Assembly: GCA_000333855.2 (NCBI GenBank)
Contig: CM007336.1
Location: 135,979 to 153,053 of the forward strand
DNA: 17,075 nt
Origin: Endotrypanum monterogeii
Taxonomy: Eukaryota > Euglenozoa > Kinetoplastea > Trypanosomatida > Trypanosomatidae
Reading direction: 5' to 3'
Shown: positions 8,216 to 16,450 of the stretch, piece after piece
Layout: the number at the start of each line of letters is the position of its first letter
Position numbering within the stretch: position 1 is the first letter of the stretch
The notes under the pieces: generated by a model
Seen by the model: the letters and a program-made list of their open reading frames with translations, nothing else
Database searches by the model: none
Told to the model about the DNA's origin: nothing
Program-made: the position numbers and the translations under genes

Positions 8216-9939
8216 CAGGGCGTTGATGGGTCGCCAGGCATCGCAGGCAAGCCTTCGCAATCCAAACTGCTGCTGGCGGAGAGCTCGGGCTGGTCTTTAT
8301 TTCTCTTTCGACGGCGATCCATCTGAGCATCAAGCAACGCGGATGCTCGGCTGCGCAAAGCAGCATCGATGTTCCTCTCCAGTGCAGTGACACGGGTAAC
8401 CCCGTCCTCTTGGCGACTCGTGAAGTAGCGGTACTGCTCCGTTGATCGCTCCCCAGACAGCGCAGAAGAGGTATCTGCTGCCTCCCCAGACAGGCGAGAA
8501 TCCGCAACGGAGCCGTTGGATTGGTCGGGGCCTTTCCTCTCAAAAACGGCAGACGACTTCTTTTTCTTGGAGGCGGACGCCGTCCGTGATGCGCTACCTG
8601 GCGCCTCATCCTCTTCCGCTTCGGTACTGTCGTTGGTGGCGGTAGTCGCGGCCCCTTGGTGCAGTGCCTCCAGTGCCACTCTGTTGTCTTGCTGCACACG
8701 CTTTAAATATTCTAGCCATTTTGAGTACGACCCGATCAACATACTCGTTGCCCGCATTTGCCAATCAGTCTCAATACGGGAGGCGGCTGCGAAGACGTTG
8801 GTCAGTTGCTTCTGGGCCGAAAAAGGTGTCGGCATGTTGTTCGCGCGCAGCAGCTGAACGGCGAGGTAGGCAAGATCGGTATTTCCCGTCTCCTGTGCGA
8901 CTCCGAGAAAGAGATCTGACACAAGTCGTACACGCTCAGCGTCGTTCTCCGGCAGCCCAAGCGAGCGTGGGGCACGACCGTTCGCGAGGCTCAAGATGAT
9001 GCCGGGAAGTGTTGCAATGGCAGAAGCGCGCTTTGTCGGATCAATGAGCTCCATCGCGAGCTGGCGAAACAAGGGGATGTATAGATCCTCGCGCAGATGA
9101 TGTCGCAGCACGACGCGTGTCAGCGGCATAACATCCTCGACAGTGGCCCAGTGCGCCTCCAATGCGCGGCAAAACATATTCCACCGTCGCTTGCCCATCG
9201 CCTCCGCGGTGGCGTGAGGTGATTTCACTGTAGTGGGGCCGTCGGTGAACCAGCGCGCCATAATTTCTTCCGGCCGCACAGGTCGAAGACTCGTTGAGAC
9301 GGTCGACGCGCCCGCGCCGCCGGTAGCCCTTGCTGCACCACTCTCAGTGGAGGCATCGGTTGAAGTGCTGCACTGCACAGACCCCGTGTCTGCCGTCGGC
9401 ACCAGCCCCTCCTTCACCAGCAGTGCCACAATGTCCACAAAGGACATGTACAGGAGTCGGTAGAGAGACGGTGTGTAGCCAGAAACAAGAACCCGCACTC
9501 GCGTCTCCAGCTCTGTTGGAGTGAGCTCCTCCGCCGGACCCGTGGCGAGACCAGCCGTCGGATCCTCCAGCAAGTTCAGCTCTAGCATCGTCGTGCCGAG
9601 GGGATCATTCGTGCGCGCTCTGAACGCTGCATCAAAACTCAGGGCTTCGACTTTCGAGAACTGCCGCTTTGCCCCAGAAAATAGCAGGCGTGTGCAGCGG
9701 AGAAACCCACTCTGGCTGTCCCCGACAGCGCCCGGGGTCCCACCAACGACGGGACGTCGCCCCAAAGATGGGAAAGGCCCTTGAAGTGGGGTCAGCAGAG
9801 AAGCTGGAGACAGGAGGGATGCCACGAAAGCAAGACGCGTTCTGCTTTTGCACCCCGAGGGCATTTTGCGGGTGAGTGCCCGTGTCCGTAGCATGGCTGC
9901 AGTCCCGGCTCGTCTACTTGTTAAGCCTCCCTCCCCCAT
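8074..9939 (-). CDS. Hypothetical protein, probably mitochondrial
   Basis: A 621-residue protein of unrecognised family. The N-terminal 50 residues are rich in Arg, Lys, Ser and Leu with little acid, especially from Met16 (ATG at 9894) onward, as in a mitochondrial presequence. Met1 has the 9939 ATG; Met16 is a reasonable alternative start. Residues about 140-180 and 245-425 look alpha-helical; a stretch such as DLAYLAVQLLRANNM (355-369) is reminiscent of helical-hairpin repeats of organellar RNA-binding or ribosome-associated proteins, which is weak evidence. A Ser/Thr/Ala-rich linker covers 188-222. The end is charged and low-complexity, with a KKKK run near 458-461 and an RRRKR cluster near 542-546. 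The stop is TAG at 8074-8076, but third-position GC falls in the last 45 codons while another frame, open to 7977, rises. The C-terminus is therefore uncertain. Confidence 0.75.
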   Translation of the reverse strand: MGEGGLTSRRAGTAAMLRTRALTRKMPSGCKSRTRLAFVASLLSPASLLTPLQGPFPSLGRRPVVGGTPGAVGDSQSGFLRCTRLLFSGAKRQFSKVEALSFDAAFRARTNDPLGTTMLELNLLEDPTAGLATGPAEELTPTELETRVRVLVSGYTPSLYRLLYMSFVDIVALLVKEGLVPTADTGSVQCSTSTDASTESGAARATGGAGASTVSTSLRPVRPEEIMARWFTDGPTTVKSPHATAEAMGKRRWNMFCRALEAHWATVEDVMPLTRVVLRHHLREDLYIPLFRQLAMELIDPTKRASAIATLPGIILSLANGRAPRSLGLPENDAERVRLVSDLFLGVAQETGNTDLAYLAVQLLRANNMPTPFSAQKQLTNVFAAASRIETDWQMRATSMLIGSYSKWLEYLKRVQQDNRVALEALHQGAATTATNDSTEAEEDEAPGSASRTASASKKKKSSAVFERKGPDQSNGSVADSRLSGEAADTSSALSGERSTEQYRYFTSRQEDGVTRVTALERNIDAALRSRASALLDAQMDRRRKRNKDQPELSASSSLDCEGLPAMPGDPSTPCSLRPTSPLSARQENRSNESDPARFRRANHEGGRKRGSAKGRRHSQV

Positions 9940-9978
9940 TCACTCAGAGACGACGACTGCCACCACAAGCACGTGTGT

Positions 9979-10040
9979 CTTTGTGTTATCAAGGCAAAAG
10001 ACGAAGAGGTAAAGGCTTTAAGGGAAGAAGGTGAAGACAA
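9979..10040 (-). promoter_or_regulatory. Candidate trans-splice acceptor region for the 621-aa gene
   Basis: On the minus strand two C/T-rich stretches precede AG dinucleotides at 10017-10016 (after TTCTTCCCTTAA) and at 9980-9979. They would give 5' UTRs of about 76 and 39 bases before the 9939 ATG. Either fits a short trypanosomatid leader. Confidence 0.35.
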
Positions 10041-10191
10041 AACGACAGAGCTGATGATAAGCAGTTCGTATGACGGGACACCTGTTATCCCCTAGATAAA
10101 GTTGCAGACACATGGAAAAGAGAAAGCAAGGGTGAATGCATAAACATACGGGCGGGGGTGGTTTGTGTGACGTGGCCTCACCCCCCACCCC

Positions 10192-10208
10192 CCGCCGCCG
10201 CCGCCGCG
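10192..10208. repeat. (CCG)n trinucleotide repeat
   Basis: Five to six CCG units following a C-rich stretch, in the spacer. Confidence 0.85.
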
Positions 10209-10531
10209 AGAATACTTTTTGTTCTTCCTTTTCTTTCAAAGCAGAAGGCACTGCACTGAAAGATATTGTCAGACGAGTTCTGCCACGCAGATCGCCCTTT
10301 CACACATCTCGCCCACCTTTCCGTACTCACAGCGGTGCACATGGGATAGTTCATGCGTCTGATCAAACAGCGCGAAGATATCTCACACTCAGAAACCGCA
10401 CATCGCCTTCTACACGGGGGGTATGTCCCCTCAGGAGCTCCGGTCATGCAGAGTCCCATGAGGTATATTTCTTTACGTGAAGACGACTTTCTCTACAAGC
10501 TGTCGAGAAATGAATAAGATACGTGCCCAGG

Positions 10532-10852
10532 TCACGCCGACACGTCAACTATCGTGCGAATCAACACAAACGTGTTCCGTATCGACGGGGCCTCCGACGC
10601 AGCATCGACCACGAACATACAAATGAGGTCTGCCGTGGAGAGCCACTCAATGGTATCCTTCTCCTCCCTCCTACCCCTCCACGAGGTAGCTCGGGTTGTA
10701 AGATTTGTTAGAGCCTTGAATAGCTTACTACTGTCCGGATGGGAAGGTAATCGAAAAGCGAAAGACGAGAACAACGCGCGTCTGCCAACGCATTTATTTA
10801 ATTTGTATGTTCGATGCTGATAACATCGTGCTCCACATCTCATCGCCTTCAT
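10532..10852 (-). other. Coding-like ORF in spacer, status uncertain
   Basis: A 106-codon ATG frame. Its last 50 codons (10532-10680) have about 75 percent GC at third positions by hand count, higher than the other two phases (around 50 percent) and similar to the real genes. They read like protein, for example STADLICMFVVDAASEAP. Its first half shows no such bias. A C/T-rich tract ending in AG at about 10733 lies inside the frame and would leave an internal ATG at about 10618 and only 28 codons. It could be a small gene, a fossil of a lost gene, or chance. Confidence 0.2.
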
Positions 10853-10854
10853 TA

Positions 10855-10855
<1 letters not shown>

Positions 10856-10894
<39 letters not shown>
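10856..10894. repeat. (TG)n microsatellite
   Basis: About 19 uninterrupted TG units in the 3' region of the PLP-fold gene. Confidence 0.95.
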
Positions 10895-10895
<1 letters not shown>

Positions 10896-11089
10896 GATAC
10901 GCACGATATTAGCTAAACATTGTCTGGAGATTCACTTTCAACGACAGGTGCTATCTGACACGCGCGTGGACGAGGTCTTCAACAAAAACGACGACACGTA
11001 CACACATATGTTCTCCCTCACACCACTCTCCCCACCTCCACCTCCTCCACTCACATTCATCTTTTATCAGGTGCAGATAGATATAGATA

Positions 11090-11093
<4 letters not shown>

Positions 11094-11126
<33 letters not shown>
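11094..11126. repeat. (TA)n microsatellite next to a stop codon
   Basis: About 16 TA units ending 12 bases from the TAG stop of the PLP-fold gene, so in the first part of its 3' UTR. Confidence 0.95.
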
Positions 11127-11129
<3 letters not shown>

Positions 11130-11138
11130 TGTACTCGA

Positions 11139-13709
11139 CTATTTACCTGATATACGTTCCACAGCATGAGTTGTCTGGACAAGTGAAGCTGCTTCGTCAA
11201 GAGTCTTCTGTACGTACGTAAGCGCACGTCTGCTCGCGGAGTTCACTTGATCACATACTAATTCCTTTCGGGCTGTAGTGTCCTCTCCGTGGTAAACAAA
11301 GTTTGCGAGCTCGTCCTCAGCCGAGTCCAAGAGAACACCAAAGGACACATGAACCCAGACGCGTCGTTGCAGCTGCACCAGTCCTACAAACACCTGCACC
11401 GGTGGTTCGCTTTGATCATCCATTCTAGCATCAATCGAAGATAACCTGCGGGTGGTAGGTGGGGAAAGAACATTTGGCGGATGCGCTGGAGTGGACGCCG
11501 CACCTTCATGCTTAAAGCTAGCAGGCATGTGCCGGGATTCTATGAGAACCTTGCTCCAAGCACGCGCGAGCTCCACGGTGGCTTCGTCTGCTGCTGTCAG
11601 CCATCTTAGGCATACGATCCCGAACGTGGAGGCATCAAGGGAAGCGTCGAACCGACCATCTCCGCGAATGGCCTGCAACACCGCACGCACGAAATCTTGA
11701 TGTGCATCAACACGCCTCGCAAGCGCTAACGATGCAACTGGCGTGAACTGAGCAGCTGCGTGGAATCCTTCGGCTCGCAAATCTGTCGTCGTCAGCATAT
11801 TTGTCGTGTGGTGCTCGAGTAACCAGCCCGCCATGTGCGACAGCGGTGACAAGTGCAGGACGTCGCTCCCCTCCACACCAGGGGTGATCCACTGGTTGAA
11901 GGTGCACTGCCGTGCCTCGCCTAGGGCCTGTAGAGACCAAGCAACCTTGCGGACGTGCGCAAAAAAAAGAGCGGTGCAACTTGTGGAAGAGAAGCAGCTG
12001 GTTGGGGAAACGGGTATCGCGGCGTACGGCAGAGCAGTGGATAGTCCGGTCGGCACCATCACAGAGTCCGCCAAAGAAGCTGCCTTGTGAAACTCGGCGA
12101 AGATCGCACCCCGCTGCTGCAGCGTCGTCCTCTCAATGTGTTCCGCGAGCAAAGCAGTGCCGCCGCTGCTCGCATCGATGTGAAACCACACACCGAGGCG
12201 CTGGCAAAACCTAGAAATAGCGAGCAGTGGGTCAATAGCACCACTAAGGCGGGAGCCGAAGGTGCCGACAACCATCAGAGGGTACAACCCGGCAGACACG
12301 TCCTCGACGAGACGGGACTGCAACTGAAGCACGTCCATAGCGTAGTTGTAGACACCGTAGGAGTCCCCAACGACAGTATCGGTATCGCTCGAGTGAGCTG
12401 CAGGGAGTGAAAACTTGAGCTGCACCGCAGTCGTTTGTATGACACGGATTTGTGTTATGCCCATGAGCTGTGCTGCCCGTACAAGCAACGCATCGCACTG
12501 GTCACTACAGTAGAGCACGAGGCGGTGGATCCAGTGTCTGGAGGATTCAGTGCCAGCGAAAGTGTTGTGAAGGCCAGTGGCACGCGTCAGTGCCTGGGTG
12601 CGAGCTGTATGGAGTAGCACGGTACAAGCCTCCAGACTAGTCGAGCAAAGCACCCCACCACCCTCCGCAGGGATCTGTGAAGATGTTGGCGACGGCGCCG
12701 GTGCCTTGGCAAACACTTGCTTTGCCGTTGCCACAGTGGGCAACGCCGTCAGCGATGACGTGAGAAGAGGACACCTCGTTGACACCGACGGGCGCGAGAC
12801 AATGTCTCCACTTGTCGTACGCATGGCTGTGGGCCAAAGCATAAGTGCTCCCTGCGATGGGTCGTGATCGCCAGCACGGCCTCCGGCGCCGCCGCTGCTG
12901 CCATTGCCAGTGAGTGAGGCACTACGCGATGAAGAAGGCCAGTGGAAGCGACTCGGGAGGCCAAGGCGAGAAGCGACGGCATTTGCTACGGTTCTTTCGA
13001 CCTCACTCAAACTGGGTGGTGGGGAGAGAGGCGGTGGTATCGTGTCTGGTGCCGACATAGTCTTGCTAGTGAGCGAATGATGCGCCTGCACTGGCGAAAG
13101 AAGAGGTGCGGATGCCAGACAAAGGGCATGGCCAGTCACAGACAAGGTGGTTGCCATGCTGGCTAACCACGCATGGAACCAGTCTACCGAGGCGCTCGCT
13201 GGCTGTGTTGTGAGGGATCTCAATGGCGTGCAGTCGGCACTGTCCCCGACACCCATTGTCAGATTCTCTCCTTCCACATACCGACAGAACCGCCGCACAG
13301 CAGATGCTACAATGGCTGACGAACCCCCGGCACATGAATCGGAGGACGTGGCCCAGTCGATCTCTGGAGTCGAGCGAAAAGAAGCAACCGCCTTCGCCCT
13401 AGTCAATGAACCGACAGCGATCGGAAACACATCGTCGTTTGCCTGCTCGCCTGCACAAACGGGGCATTGCTGTGCTTGTACGACTGCAGCGGTCGGCTCG
13501 GTCGGTGTGACCTCTTCGCTGGAATGACGGCCGTCGGGCGGTACCGTTGTCGACTCGGACGACCCCGTCGTCTTCTTCACAGAGGCGGCCAACGACTCTG
13601 AAGCTTGATGAAGCTCCGTGGATGCAGCCTCAAAAAGCAGTGCCAGTCGACGCGCATCGCTAGCGAGAAAGCGGTAGAGACGCCCAGTTACAGGGATAAA
13701 ACGCTCCAT
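11139..13709 (-). CDS. PLP-dependent decarboxylase-fold protein (PDXDC1-like), probably catalytically inactive
   Basis: An 856-residue protein with the large-domain pattern of group II PLP decarboxylases (glutamate/aromatic amino acid type). Visible landmarks are GGGVLCSTSLEA (351-362, cofactor phosphate region), VLYCSDQCDALL (398-409), the strand MVVGTFGSRLSGAIDPL (479-495) and FHIDASSGG (509-517), with D512 as the pyridine-nitrogen aspartate. The family's DPHKW segment should follow ADS (547-549). Here it reads ADSVMVPTGLST, with no lysine. The ring-stacking histidine that follows CSDQA in active enzymes is Asp here (406). Human PDXDC1 is likewise a long, divergent member, so a PDXDC1-type protein is the best guess. 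An N-terminal region of about 300 residues, partly low-complexity, contains CPVCAGE (82-88). The start is ATG 13709: upstream the frame has only a GTG and then TGA at 13775-13773, and a strong acceptor AG lies 36 bases before the ATG. Confidence 0.82.
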   Translation of the reverse strand: MERFIPVTGRLYRFLASDARRLALLFEAASTELHQASESLAASVKKTTGSSESTTVPPDGRHSSEEVTPTEPTAAVVQAQQCPVCAGEQANDDVFPIAVGSLTRAKAVASFRSTPEIDWATSSDSCAGGSSAIVASAVRRFCRYVEGENLTMGVGDSADCTPLRSLTTQPASASVDWFHAWLASMATTLSVTGHALCLASAPLLSPVQAHHSLTSKTMSAPDTIPPPLSPPPSLSEVERTVANAVASRLGLPSRFHWPSSSRSASLTGNGSSGGAGGRAGDHDPSQGALMLWPTAMRTTSGDIVSRPSVSTRCPLLTSSLTALPTVATAKQVFAKAPAPSPTSSQIPAEGGGVLCSTSLEACTVLLHTARTQALTRATGLHNTFAGTESSRHWIHRLVLYCSDQCDALLVRAAQLMGITQIRVIQTTAVQLKFSLPAAHSSDTDTVVGDSYGVYNYAMDVLQLQSRLVEDVSAGLYPLMVVGTFGSRLSGAIDPLLAISRFCQRLGVWFHIDASSGGTALLAEHIERTTLQQRGAIFAEFHKAASLADSVMVPTGLSTALPYAAIPVSPTSCFSSTSCTALFFAHVRKVAWSLQALGEARQCTFNQWITPGVEGSDVLHLSPLSHMAGWLLEHHTTNMLTTTDLRAEGFHAAAQFTPVASLALARRVDAHQDFVRAVLQAIRGDGRFDASLDASTFGIVCLRWLTAADEATVELARAWSKVLIESRHMPASFKHEGAASTPAHPPNVLSPPTTRRLSSIDARMDDQSEPPVQVFVGLVQLQRRVWVHVSFGVLLDSAEDELANFVYHGEDTTARKELVCDQVNSASRRALTYVQKTLDEAASLVQTTHAVERISGK

Positions 13710-13744
13710 ATAGTTGAGCACGTGTGATACTTTGTGTAGCGCCG

Positions 13745-13763
13745 CTGAAAACACAAAAAGAAT
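13745..13763 (-). promoter_or_regulatory. Candidate trans-splice acceptor for the PLP-fold gene
   Basis: The minus strand reads ATTCTTTTTGTGTTTTCAG, a textbook-like acceptor with AG at 13746-13745, leaving a 35-base 5' UTR before ATG 13709. A second AG at 13801-13800 follows the longer pyrimidine tract and may be used instead. Confidence 0.55.
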
Positions 13764-13851
13764 CAGCCAAAGTCACCGATGAGCCCGCACCGCCCACCCC
13801 TGAGCCGATAACGTGAGAACACATTCATGTGCATATTACCGCCAACCAGTC

Positions 13852-13936
13852 GGGGGGGGGGGAAGAAAAAAAAAAAGAAAAAAGAGTGCATGGAGAGGGG
13901 AAGAAGGGGGAAAGAGTGGAAGGAAAGGGAAGGGGG
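13852..13936 (-). promoter_or_regulatory. 85-base near-continuous polypyrimidine tract (minus strand)
   Basis: Read on the minus strand this is C/T except for a few purines around 13887-13892 and 13917. It includes a C12 run and T11-type runs. In trypanosomatids such tracts couple splicing of the downstream gene with polyadenylation of the upstream one, here the 185-aa gene. Confidence 0.45.
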
Positions 13937-14591
13937 CTAGGATACACAGCACACGCGCACACAAGGAAACGATGTCCAGACAGCTAAGCGCATGTACGGT
14001 TAGCGCATCACCCAAAAGGTATGCAACGAGTGCTTCTCTCTCTCTCTCCCTTTCCGCTCTCGCGTTCTCGCTGGTGCCCTTGCCTCCCTTTTTCACCAAA
14101 AAAGCTGCTAGATCCTCACTTTAAAAAAAAATACTGGAAGCACTGACGCAGACAGCAGGGAGTTTTTTTTTTTTCACTTGCAGGGGAAAACATAACTCCC
14201 TTCCCGGCTGCCGCCTCCGTGAGCCATTCCTTTTTCTGCATTAACATCACCGCCGTTAACTTCCTCCTGTGATGATGACACAGATGTGGGAACTGCGAGA
14301 GAAAAGGAGGAGGGGTGGGAGCTATAAAACACAGAGAAGGATTAATTTAATCGAAGTTCACCAAGCAAGAAAATAAATCAAGACTTTTATGATTCATACA
14401 CACACATACTGACCCTCCCTCATCTGTCACACTCTCCTCCACTCCCTTCAGAAGAAAACAAAGCTCCGCATACAGCGAAGGCGTGTTGAAACACATTGTC
14501 CGCACAGAACTACCCACTCCAACAGTCACTGTCGACGTGTGCCAGCCCAATATCTGCGGTTGTTGTCGTTTGTAAGGGGCAAAGTCAAACC

Positions 14592-14616
14592 GTGTGTGTG
14601 TGTGTGTGTGTGTGTG
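14592..14616. repeat. (GT)n microsatellite
   Basis: About 12 GT units, about 120 bp beyond the stop of the 185-aa gene. Confidence 0.95.
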
Positions 14617-14735
14617 GATGGGTGGAGTCCCGTCTACCCTGCCTCTCCAGCATCATCTGCACCCGCCTCGCCCTCAGCCTTCTTCTCTTAGCTTTTTTTT
14701 CTCCAGATGGGTCAGACTTCGCACCAACCGCCCTT

Positions 14736-15293
14736 TTAGGTGGTGTCAGAGTCACTCTGACCCCCATCGTTGTCGCTGGCGCTATCGGATAGCTTCACGA
14801 TAGCGTTCCTCCGTGGCTTGCCGCGGGGATGGTTGATTTCTCCCTTGATTACCTTCGTCCGCTCTTTCCGCGCCAACTTGTCATCTTCACGTCGATCATA
14901 TGAGTCGAAGCCATCGCCGTGATCACGGCCCGTTTTGGCATGAAGCTCCTCCAGCGATGGTGGTGGCCAAAAATCCGAGCTCGCCACAACGGTGAACATC
15001 GGATCCTGTATGATTGGGTCAAACACGGCGGGCGATGGCGAAGGGGCAGCAGATGCAGTGCTGGAAGGCTTTCCAGTTGCTGCACCAGCGGCTGAGGGAT
15101 GACCCAGTCTACCCTCCAGCTCCTGGTACATGGAGTTCACATCGACCTTCTGTGACGACACCTCGCTCGTACGTGGGAGGCGAACGGTAGAGAATTGACG
15201 CGACTCCAGCGCTTTGTGGGTGACACGCACCCGCTGCGGCTTGCTCCTCTTGCCATGCTGCTGCTGCAGCCTCGGTCTCTCCTTGGACGTCAT
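14736..15293 (-). CDS. Hypothetical small basic protein with acidic tail
   Basis: A 185-residue protein without a family I recognise. The ATG at 15293 was chosen because the frame continues upstream to 15419 only through non-ATG codons and translated CA repeat. The N-terminal 40 residues are strongly basic (HGKRSKPQRVRV around 14-25). A Ser/Ala/Pro linker at about 68-90 follows. The central motif around 94-114 (DPMFTVVASSDFWPPPSLEEL) is the most protein-like part, then a charged helix (DDKLARKERTKVIKGEIN) and a PRGKPRRNA basic patch. The end (SDSASDNDGGQSDSDTT) is a run of Ser and Asp typical of casein kinase 2 targets. Basic and acidic blocks of this kind are common in nucleolar and ribosome-assembly proteins, so a nuclear role is plausible but unproven. 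Confidence 0.65.
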   Translation of the reverse strand: MTSKERPRLQQQHGKRSKPQRVRVTHKALESRQFSTVRLPRTSEVSSQKVDVNSMYQELEGRLGHPSAAGAATGKPSSTASAAPSPSPAVFDPIIQDPMFTVVASSDFWPPPSLEELHAKTGRDHGDGFDSYDRREDDKLARKERTKVIKGEINHPRGKPRRNAIVKLSDSASDNDGGQSDSDTT

Positions 15294-15324
15294 CAGCCCT
15301 CCTCCTCCCCTTCCTCCCTTTTCC

Positions 15325-15361
15325 CTTTTTGTTGTGTGTGTGTGGGGGAGGGGGGGAAGCG
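15325..15361 (-). promoter_or_regulatory. Candidate trans-splice acceptor for the 185-aa gene
   Basis: On the minus strand GCGCTTCCCCCCCTCCCCC is followed by a CA run and ACAAAAAG, with AG at 15326-15325. The 5' UTR would be about 31 purine-rich bases. The CA run between tract and AG makes this less typical. Confidence 0.35.
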
Positions 15362-15448
15362 CTTCGTAGGCCTCTCTCAGTGAGATTTGCCGCTTAGCTT
15401 GCTTTTCTTTTCTCCCCACCTCGAAGAGGTAGGTACTAAGATATTTAA

Positions 15449-15463
15449 ATATATATATATATA
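15449..15463. repeat. Short (TA)n run
   Basis: About seven TA units in the spacer. Confidence 0.85.
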
Positions 15464-15768
15464 CACGCGAAAAATACTTTTTCAGTCGTTAGAATATGCG
15501 AGGGAGCCGATTGTGATGCTGACGTTTGCACTCGAAAAATACAGGACGCGGCCCAAAAGAAGTCGTGAGAGATGCACAGTGCAGAGATGCCCCGGACACA
15601 CACCCACACACACCCGCCGCAACAAGAAGAGGACCAAAACGAGAGGGAAGAAGAGGAGGAGGAGAGGTGAAGAAAAATAAGCGCATTGGATATAGCCCTC
15701 AGATGAAACACCCAGACACACACACATTCATCGAAACAATAATAAAAGATGATGGCGTTGTCAATTCA

Positions 15769-15787
15769 TTATATATATATATATATA
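15769..15787. repeat. (TA)n microsatellite
   Basis: About nine TA units in the spacer. Confidence 0.9.
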
Positions 15788-15862
15788 CAATATCAAGGGA
15801 GAAGGTCAACAGAATTGGGGCAATAGCGTGGATAGGGCGGAAGGGATTCAGCCCATATTCAG

Positions 15863-16450
15863 CTATACCTCAAAGAAGCGGCCCACTTGGGTGACACCGC
15901 AGTTGGCGGTGGTGAGGCACGGCAAGACGATACCACACCTGTTGGTTTTGTGAAGCGACTGGCACGTAGCGCGTATTACTACTGCTATACAAAGTCGCAC
16001 CCCCCCTTCTCCCCACGTGAATCTGTGAGGGAACGATGCAGAGCACGGCGGCAGGACCTCTTCAATCCTCCGCACGAGCTCCTTCGCAGGCGACCAGCAT
16101 ACTCCAGAGCCCTCGATATAATTTGAAAAAGTCCCTGGAATAAACAGAATGAAAAAAAAAGCATTTGGCCCAGTGCCCTGAGGTAGTCCTTCCTCTATGG
16201 GTGACAAACACGGTACCAACACCACACGTAGATACCCACATGCGTGCGAATGGGCGTTTGTTTGTTTGCCTGTATGTGTGTCGTCTCCTAGCACAAAGGA
16301 GGGTATCTGAAATGTGCCGCCGTTGTGATGCTGGTCGGTGTTCCCACCCCCACTCATCGCTCCGACCATCACGCGCCACAGCGGAGCACCACTATTTACG
16401 AAGTGCACCAAAATATGTATATATGTGAATATATATGCATATAAACACAT
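15863..16450 (-). CDS. Unassigned 195-codon ORF, possible small gene or decayed gene
   Basis: An ATG-to-TAG frame on the transcribed strand. No family is recognised. The last third (from about EGSGVCWSPAKELVRRIEE onward) is protein-like, and third-position GC over the 20 codons at 15901-15960 is about 80 percent by hand count, against 35 and 50 percent in the other phases. The middle (about codons 55-105) is AT-richer and lacks this bias, and the first 20 codons run through AT-repeat DNA. Met28 (ATG 16369) or Met32 are more likely starts if it is a gene. A T-rich tract ending in AG at 16537-16536 could serve as acceptor, but would leave a short uORF in the leader. Cys content is high and there is no clear domain. 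Remnant of a lost gene is an equal possibility. Confidence 0.27.
   Translation of the reverse strand: MCLYAYIFTYIHILVHFVNSGAPLWRVMVGAMSGGGNTDQHHNGGTFQIPSFVLGDDTHTGKQTNAHSHACGYLRVVLVPCLSPIEEGLPQGTGPNAFFFILFIPGTFSNYIEGSGVCWSPAKELVRRIEEVLPPCSASFPHRFTWGEGGVRLCIAVVIRATCQSLHKTNRCGIVLPCLTTANCGVTQVGRFFEV

Larger units (their letters stand above)
9940..11138. other. Spacer between the PLP-fold gene and the 621-aa gene
   Basis: About 1.2 kb. It holds (TA)n at 11094-11126 directly after the PLP-fold stop codon, (GT)n at 10856-10894, a CCG trinucleotide run at 10192-10208 and C/T-rich stretches on the minus strand near 9985-10040. A coding-like tract at 10532-10680 is listed separately. A 93-codon ATG frame at 10178-10459 (minus) ends in translated CCG repeat and is not convincing. 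Confidence 0.6.
13710..14735. other. Spacer between the 185-aa gene and the PLP-fold gene
   Basis: About 1 kb with (GT)n at 14592-14616, a TC run at 14035-14048, T and A homopolymers near 14123-14175 and a long minus-strand pyrimidine tract at 13852-13936. Frames here are short and low-complexity. No gene is seen. Confidence 0.7.

Noticed and set aside
13710..13754. 15-residue extension of the PLP-fold protein beginning at 13754
   Set aside because: The codon there is GTG and it lies upstream of the best splice acceptor; the first ATG in frame is 13709.
14745..14761. Near-perfect 17-base palindrome close to the stop of the 185-aa gene
   Set aside because: It is explained by the codons of the Gln-Ser-Asp-Ser-Asp tail and needs no separate function.
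15294..15419. 42-residue extension of the 185-aa protein
   Set aside because: The apparent start is GTG, and the segment is largely translated CA and GGG repeats upstream of the likely acceptor.
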